Positions 22,176-26,132 of a stretch of DNA of 26,132 bases are shown one piece after another. The DNA lies in the NCBI GenBank assembly GCA_022511485.1, contig JAFLUJ010000008.1, positions 1 to 26,132 of the forward strand, given 5' to 3'. The first letter of the stretch is position 1. The number at the start of each line of letters is the position of its first letter. Below the pieces are notes generated by a model. The model made no database searches. It was not told where the DNA came from and saw only the letters and a list, made by a program, of their open reading frames with translations. A program made the position numbers and the translations under genes. The DNA comes from Oscillospiraceae bacterium. GTDB lineage: Bacteria; Bacillota; Clostridia; Oscillospirales; Ruminococcaceae.

Positions 22176-23354
22176 ATGATGGACATTTTCCGCACCGGAA
22201 TGAGATGTATGTTCCATAACAAACTTCGTTCCATGCTTACAATAATCGGTATAGCCGTCGGAGTAATGGCGGTGGTGATAGTTTCCTCTATTGGTGAAAT
22301 AGGAAGAAGCTCCATAAATAATGAGCTGTCCGGAATGGGTATGGACAGTCTTGTTGTGTCTGTGCAGTCAGGCTCAGTAAACAGGCTTAGCGAAAGCGAT
22401 CTGGACAATATCAAGAAGCTTGATTCTGTGGGAAACGCCATGCCTCTTATGAGTATGATGACAGAGGGGGAAATAAAAAGCTCCCGCATATCCTGCATGG
22501 TATGGGGAGTTAATGAGGACGCGGACAATGTCATTGATCTGGACGTCCTTTACGGAAGACTGCTCAACAGCGGAGACCTGGCAAAGGAAAGTCTCGTATG
22601 TGTAATAGACGAAGCAATAGCTGACGAGCAGTACAAGCGGGCGAATATCGTTGGAAAGACCCTTACTCTCAAATTAGGCGGAAAGTCTGTTGATTTTGAA
22701 ATAGTGGGAGTGGTCAAAAACGGAGTAAACACCCTCCAGAATATGCTGGGAGGGTTCATTCCCGATTTCGTGTATATCCCGTACTCTGTTATGCAGGAGC
22801 AGGCGGGAAAGACAGGCTTCGATCAGATAACCGTCAAGGTGGAGGATAAGTCCCAAAGCGATTCTGCCGCCGCCGAGGTGAGGAAGCTTCTGTCCCGTGA
22901 AAATCCCGACAGCAGCTATTCTGTGGATAATCTTCTGAGCCGCAAGGAGAAAGTGGATAATATTCTTTCCATAGCATCGGCGGCGCTGTCCGCAGTGGCA
23001 GGTATAAGTCTTATTGTTTCCGGACTTTCCATTATGACGGTGATGCTGGTGTCCGTAAGTGAGCGGACACGGGAGATAGGGATAAAAAAATCCATCGGAG
23101 CAAGCAGGGGAGTTATAATGATGGAGTTCCTGTTTGAATCAGTGCTTATAACTTTTATTGGAAGTATAACTGGTATAATCGGAGGAGTTCTTATTTCGGT
23201 ACTGATGGGTACTCTGATCGGGGAGGCAGCTGTAAACTGGTGGTTATGCGGAATTATACTGCTTATTTCCCTGATGATCGGCGGAAGCTTTGGAGTGTAT
23301 CCTGCTTTCAAAGCGGCGGCTCTCAAACCAGTGGATGCGTTGAGGTATGAGTGA
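22176..23354 (+). CDS. ABC transporter permease, MacB/FtsX type
   Basis: About 392 aa. It has one N-terminal membrane helix (MLTIIGIAVGVMAVVIVSSI), a large MacB-type extracytoplasmic domain (about 40-270), and three C-terminal helices with SERTREIGIKKSIGASRG before the second and YPAFKAAALKPVDALRYE at the end, all hallmarks of the family. These permeases work with a separate ATPase and a fusion protein. The start is uncertain: ATG 22164 lies inside a hairpin, while 22176 or 22179 lie just after it. GAGGAGG at about 22135-22141 is far from all of them unless the hairpin is looped out. Confidence 0.9.
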   Translation: MMDIFRTGMRCMFHNKLRSMLTIIGIAVGVMAVVIVSSIGEIGRSSINNELSGMGMDSLVVSVQSGSVNRLSESDLDNIKKLDSVGNAMPLMSMMTEGEIKSSRISCMVWGVNEDADNVIDLDVLYGRLLNSGDLAKESLVCVIDEAIADEQYKRANIVGKTLTLKLGGKSVDFEIVGVVKNGVNTLQNMLGGFIPDFVYIPYSVMQEQAGKTGFDQITVKVEDKSQSDSAAAEVRKLLSRENPDSSYSVDNLLSRKEKVDNILSIASAALSAVAGISLIVSGLSIMTVMLVSVSERTREIGIKKSIGASRGVIMMEFLFESVLITFIGSITGIIGGVLISVLMGTLIGEAAVNWWLCGIILLISLMIGGSFGVYPAFKAAALKPVDALRYE

Positions 23355-23377
23355 CAAGGTTGAGGCGTAGTAAATTC

Positions 23378-23432
23378 AAATGGTTTAGTACATCATGCCC
23401 CCTCAAGGGGGCGGGATACTAAATCATTTTTT
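23378..23432 (+). terminator. Strong hairpin terminator after the permease gene
   Basis: GCCCCC-TCAA-GGGGGC (23397-23412) is nested in a second stem AAATGGTTTAGTA/TACTAAATCATTT (23378-23390 and 23417-23429), followed by TTT. The double stem is unusually long for a plain terminator but fits one. Confidence 0.75.
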
Positions 23433-23474
23433 GTTGTTCAGAAAATTTAAAAATAGAGCGTTAGTTGATTTGTC

Positions 23475-23503
23475 TTGACGTATCTTATTTGATGAAGTAT
23501 AAT
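23475..23503 (+). promoter_or_regulatory. sigma-A promoter of the duplicated-domain gene
   Basis: TTGACG at 23475-23480, a 17-bp spacer and a perfect TATAAT at 23498-23503, 64 bp before the start codon. Confidence 0.75.
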
Positions 23504-23566
23504 GATTAGTAATATAAATCGGAATTTGTTAAATGTTATCATTTGTGCAGCTATAGGAGGAATAAA

Positions 23567-24271
23567 ATGAAAATTGCAAATGGAATGGAATTTGTAAATG
23601 ATGAAACTGTGATTGGAAAATGGAATAATATCGGTTGGGTCGGAAATACACATTGCACTTCGCTTGATGACTTGAACGAAAAAAGTGGTGAATATGATAC
23701 ACTATATTTTCTGCCAAATGGTGAACCTTACTGGATATTTGAAGGTTGGACAAAGGGAGTTCTTCTGATACATTACGGCGGTGATGAGCCTATTATTACA
23801 TATAGATACGATATTCAAAGAATTGATAACAAGGAATACCTGTTTTTCAGACTTGACAATAAGACCGAAATTTTCGTCAAGGTCAATGGCAAACACTACA
23901 CAAAAGCAACTCTTGGAAAACACGATAATATTGACCTCCCATTTATTTACGATGAGCAAGTGCTTGGAAAATGGAAGTCTGTTGGTTTTGTCGATGTAAT
24001 AGAAAATTTCTCTCCTGATAATTATAGTCATGGTCTTTATCTGAAAGAAATAAATTTTTTTTCTGACGGCAGACTTGAACAGACTTATATGGATGAAGTA
24101 TGGTACGACAAATGGACGAAAGGTTTTGTTATTAACCTGCACCGTACAACTGTGTCTGCTTATGAAATAAATATTATAAATGGTACAGATTATTTATTTA
24201 TGGAGTGGAAAATGGGTAACTATATTTATGGCGGTATGAAACCCAACTTTTATGTGTTTGTTCGTACATAA
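23567..24271 (+). CDS. Duplicated-domain protein resembling the C-terminal domain of M56/BlaR1-type proteins
   Basis: A 234-aa soluble protein made of two tandem copies of one domain. Copy 1 has DETVIGKWNNIGWV, FLPNGEPYWIFEGWTKG, ITYRYDIQRIDNKEYLFFR. Copy 2 has DEQVLGKWKSVGFV, FFSDGRLEQTY, DKWTKGFVINLH, SAYEINIINGTDYLFMEWK, GGMKPNFYVFV. As I recall, this GKWKS...WTKG...YEI...YLF.EWK...GMKP pattern occurs as the extracellular C-terminal domain of clostridial M56/BlaR1-like proteins, where it resembles a lipocalin-like sensor. Here there is no peptidase, signal peptide or membrane helix. AGGAGG precedes ATG 23567. The gene is AT-rich and has its own promoter. Confidence 0.75.
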   Translation: MKIANGMEFVNDETVIGKWNNIGWVGNTHCTSLDDLNEKSGEYDTLYFLPNGEPYWIFEGWTKGVLLIHYGGDEPIITYRYDIQRIDNKEYLFFRLDNKTEIFVKVNGKHYTKATLGKHDNIDLPFIYDEQVLGKWKSVGFVDVIENFSPDNYSHGLYLKEINFFSDGRLEQTYMDEVWYDKWTKGFVINLHRTTVSAYEINIINGTDYLFMEWKMGNYIYGGMKPNFYVFVRT

Positions 24272-24279
24272 ACAATTTT

Positions 24280-24302
24280 TTAATGTATCAGTAATACATT
24301 AA
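24280..24302 (+). promoter_or_regulatory. Perfect AT-rich dyad upstream of the GNAT gene
   Basis: TTAATGTAT (24280-24288) and ATACATTAA (24294-24302) around CAGTA. A TACAAT -10-like box lies at 24314-24319, so the dyad would cover the -35 region: a possible operator, or a weak terminator of the preceding gene. Confidence 0.4.
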
Positions 24303-24359
24303 TTCCTGTTTGGTACAATTCAATAAGAAATATTCTGTCCTATTGAGGAGGTATGGCAT

Positions 24360-24911
24360 ATGGATAAACATGACTGCATATTACTGTTCAAAAGCATATA
24401 TCCGGATCATTTTGAAAGGGAAGTCGTTCGAGGTCTGCCGGATGATCTGGTTTTTGATGAAATGATATTACCGCTCAGTGAATTTGATATTCATAAATAC
24501 GATAAGAAATTTAATGACAGCATTACATTCGGATTCTATTACGGGGATATTGACGAATTAAGGAGCAATGTAAAAAAAGTCGTTGAATATTGGGTTGACC
24601 ATTTTAATGAAAATGACAGGATATATTGCGGCTATATAGATGGGAAGATTGCAAGCTTCTGCTGTGTTAATGATATGGGTACTTATAAAATAAACGGTCA
24701 GGAAATCAAAATAGGCGGTCCGGGATGCGTAGGAACACTCCCGGAGTATCGCAACAGGGGAATAGGATTGACAATGGTAAAAAACATAACGCAGATACTG
24801 AAAGAGGAAGATTTTGACTATAGCTATATTCACTTTACGGGTATTCCGGAGTGGTATGAAAAGCTTGGATATAAGACGTCAATAAAATGGAATAGAAATG
24901 GCGTTATGTAG
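24360..24911 (+). CDS. GNAT family N-acetyltransferase
   Basis: A 183-aa protein with the GNAT core in the C-terminal half: IYCGYIDGKIASFCCVND (strands 2-3), GGPGCVGTLPEYRNRGIGLT (motif A with the R-N-R-G-I-G loop), and IHFTGIPEWYEKLGYKTS at the end. The N-terminal 80 residues are not recognised. GGAGG lies 8 nt before ATG 24360. Substrate unknown. A bidirectional terminator follows. Confidence 0.85.
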   Translation: MDKHDCILLFKSIYPDHFEREVVRGLPDDLVFDEMILPLSEFDIHKYDKKFNDSITFGFYYGDIDELRSNVKKVVEYWVDHFNENDRIYCGYIDGKIASFCCVNDMGTYKINGQEIKIGGPGCVGTLPEYRNRGIGLTMVKNITQILKEEDFDYSYIHFTGIPEWYEKLGYKTSIKWNRNGVM

Positions 24912-24941
24912 CCATGATGGATGGTTCTATAAGATAAGTAA

Positions 24942-24979
24942 AAAACTGCTGCACCGAATTAAAATGGCACAGCAGTTTT
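24942..24979. terminator. Bidirectional terminator between convergent genes
   Basis: AAAACTGCTG (24942-24951) pairs perfectly with CAGCAGTTTT (24970-24979) around an 18-nt loop. T-rich sequence follows on the plus strand (TTTTATTTTA) and T6 on the minus strand. Confidence 0.8.
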
Positions 24980-24988
24980 ATTTTAAGA

Positions 24989-25363
24989 TTATAAATTCCC
25001 CCAAAACTCATTTACCTTATCGGCAAAATCTTTTATATCGTCACAGAGAATTGTTACTTCCTCCTCCTCAAACATCGAAGGAACGTTAAAGTATTTTCCA
25101 TCTGTAGTTATCCCATAAAGTTCTTCTCCGCCATCTCCGCCGATAATAATATGATTTGGCAGATATTCAGATATTTCGGAATTATCATTATATTTCTGCA
25201 ATTCTTCCATTGGGTATAATACAAGCCATGATTCTCCGATGTCGCCCTCTCCGCCGTTATGCTCTTTCATAAAATCAATATAATTCTGAGGAAGCTTTAC
25301 CCCATTGATCTCTATGATGTCTTCTCCGGTATATGGAGCATTAAATTCAAATTCACCCCACAT
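24989..25363 (-). CDS. SMI1/KNR4 (SUKH) family protein
   Basis: A 124-aa protein. The SUKH-1 pattern is visible: INGVKLPQNYIDFMKEHNGGEG, then WLVLYPMEELQKYN, then HIIIGGDGGEELYGI, and a final FADKVNEFWGNL. SUKH proteins often act as immunity proteins against polymorphic toxins, but no toxin gene is next to it, so it may be an orphan immunity gene. ATG 25363 has a G-rich ribosome site (AAGGGGGG) upstream; longer readings do not. Confidence 0.85.
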   Translation of the reverse strand: MWGEFEFNAPYTGEDIIEINGVKLPQNYIDFMKEHNGGEGDIGESWLVLYPMEELQKYNDNSEISEYLPNHIIIGGDGGEELYGITTDGKYFNVPSMFEEEEVTILCDDIKDFADKVNEFWGNL

Positions 25364-25379
25364 ATGTTTTCCCCCCTTA

Positions 25380-25757
25380 TTAATTCTTTTTATATGTTTC
25401 GGTGAACTCTTTAAGCTTGGAGTAGGTCTCCTCACTGAGAATATGCTCTATACGGCAGGCGTCCTGTTCGGCGTTTTCTTCCGATACGCCGAGGATCTCA
25501 TTCAGGAAACCTTTCAGCAGTACGTGTCTTCCGTAGACCTGCTCCGCTTTGGCTTTTCCGCTGTCGGTAAGGATTATCTGTCCGCCTTTATCGACGGTTA
25601 TATATCCGTCGGCTTTCAGTATCCCCACTGCACGGCTTATGCTGGGCTTGGAATATCCAAGCTCGGAAGCGATGTCTACAGACCGGACAAAGCCTGTCTT
25701 ATTATGCAGCAGCAGTATAGTTTCCAGATAGTCTTCGCCGGATTCGCGGATAGCCAT
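25380..25757 (-). CDS. DtxR/MntR-family metal-dependent transcriptional regulator
   Basis: 125 aa. It has an N-terminal winged helix (YLETILLLH, then VDIASELGYSKPSISRAV as the HTH, then GYITVDKGGQIILTDSGK as the wing), and a dimerisation/metal domain with Glu/Asp/His-bearing helices (GRHVLLKGFL, ACRIEHILSEETY). It lacks the SH3-like third domain, as in MntR-type members. The family senses Mn(II) or Fe(II) and represses uptake genes. AGGAGGAGAT precedes ATG 25757. It lies 22 nt downstream of the gltA-like gene and is probably co-transcribed. Which metal it senses is not evident. Confidence 0.9.
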   Translation of the reverse strand: MAIRESGEDYLETILLLHNKTGFVRSVDIASELGYSKPSISRAVGILKADGYITVDKGGQIILTDSGKAKAEQVYGRHVLLKGFLNEILGVSEENAEQDACRIEHILSEETYSKLKEFTETYKKN

Positions 25758-25779
25758 TAGATCTCCTCCTGTCAATTTT

Positions 25780-26132
25780 TTATTTGTTCTTTATATAATT
25801 ATCCATTGCCTTTGCAGCGGTCTTTCCTGCACCCATTGCAAGAATTACTGTTGCCGCTCCTGTTACTGCGTCGCCGCCTGCGTATACGCCTTCACGGGAG
25901 GTAAGTCCGTTTTCGTCCGCTACGAAGCAGCCTCTGCGGTTGGTCTCCAGACCCTTTGTAGTGTTCCTTATCAGCGGGTTAGGGGATGTTCCTATGGACA
26001 TTATAACGCAGTCAACGTCCATAACAAACTCCGAGCCTGTTTTCTCCACAGGACTTCTTCTGCCGCTTTCGTCCGGCTCGCCAAGCTCCATTTCGATACA
26101 CTTCATTCCGGTTACGAACTTGTGCTCGTCGC
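25780..26132 (-). CDS. gltA: NADPH-dependent glutamate synthase small subunit (GltA/GltD-like), 5' part outside window
   Basis: The reading frame is open to the window edge; 117 codons of the C-terminus are seen. VDCVIMSIGTSPNPLI is the end of the NADPH-binding domain, and REGVYAGGDAVTGAATVILA followed by GAGKTAAKAMDNYI is the conserved FAD-domain ending of the GltD family, which also includes NfnB/sulfide dehydrogenase alpha subunits. It would pass electrons from NADPH during glutamate synthesis or electron bifurcation. The N-terminal part, with iron-sulfur sites, is not in the window, so these cannot be separated here. Confidence 0.88.
   Translation of the reverse strand, partial: DEHKFVTGMKCIEMELGEPDESGRRSPVEKTGSEFVMDVDCVIMSIGTSPNPLIRNTTKGLETNRRGCFVADENGLTSREGVYAGGDAVTGAATVILAMGAGKTAAKAMDNYIKNK

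Noticed and set aside
23378..23432. The double-stem palindrome after the permease was considered as a miniature inverted-repeat element.
   Set aside because: Its place right after a stop codon and the T-run after the stem are explained by termination; no flanking duplication is visible.
25305..25760. Plus-strand frame over the DtxR and SUKH genes.
   Set aside because: Antisense to two recognisable conserved genes with strong ribosome sites.

Overview
The window looks like chromosome from a low-to-mid GC anaerobic Clostridia member, most likely a Ruminococcus-type Oscillospiraceae. This is inferred from gene content: a SpoVB/MurJ-type flippase, CwlD, tandem M42 peptidases, a ynbB/Met-gamma-lyase-like protein, GatCAB with an archaeal-type AspRS, and a GltA-type glutamate synthase subunit. 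Strong Shine-Dalgarno sites and near-consensus sigma-A promoters agree with that. No phage, CRISPR array, rRNA or tRNA was recognised.

Layout. 1-726 (-) is the N-terminal part of a MOP-superfamily flippase. Divergent from it, 861-6353 (+) is a compact housekeeping run: murD, two M42 aminopeptidases joined by an ATGA overlap, a GNAT acetyltransferase and a PLP-dependent Met-gamma-lyase-family protein. 6376-7072 is an inverted-repeat-bounded segment that carries one AT-rich unknown gene and its own promoter. Another AT-rich unknown gene follows (7131-7991). 8080-12859 is a translation operon: gatC, gatA, gatB, a small membrane protein, and an archaeal-type AspRS that is probably non-discriminating. 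Together these would make Asn-tRNA(Asn), and possibly Gln-tRNA(Gln), by the indirect route.

13087-15517 is the most interesting part. A consensus promoter with a palindrome over its -35 box drives four tandem small lipoprotein-like genes, a fifth relative without a signal peptide, and a radical SAM/SPASM enzyme, all coupled by 4-nt overlaps. Every small protein carries a Cys followed by [AV]YGPP. The signal peptides and acidic tails are nearly identical between copies 1-3, while the segment holding the YGPP motif varies. This looks like a multi-substrate radical-SAM-modified lipoprotein or peptide system, related to the rSAM/lipoprotein systems known from Bacteroidetes.

15540-19311 holds two Zn-ribbon/two-TM proteins of the same architecture flanking cwlD and radA, with a ~95-bp imperfect tandem repeat between cwlD and radA. 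A bidirectional terminator separates these from a secreted GLUG-repeat protein (-). 21369-23354 encodes a shortened membrane fusion protein and a MacB/FtsX-type permease. No ATPase gene lies between them; instead there is ~130 bp of dense palindromes. 23567-24911 is AT-rich: a duplicated-domain protein resembling the C-terminal domain of M56/BlaR1 proteins, and a GNAT enzyme. The right end (-) has a SUKH/SMI1 protein, a DtxR/MntR-type regulator and the C-terminal part of a GltA-like NADPH-dependent glutamate synthase small subunit.
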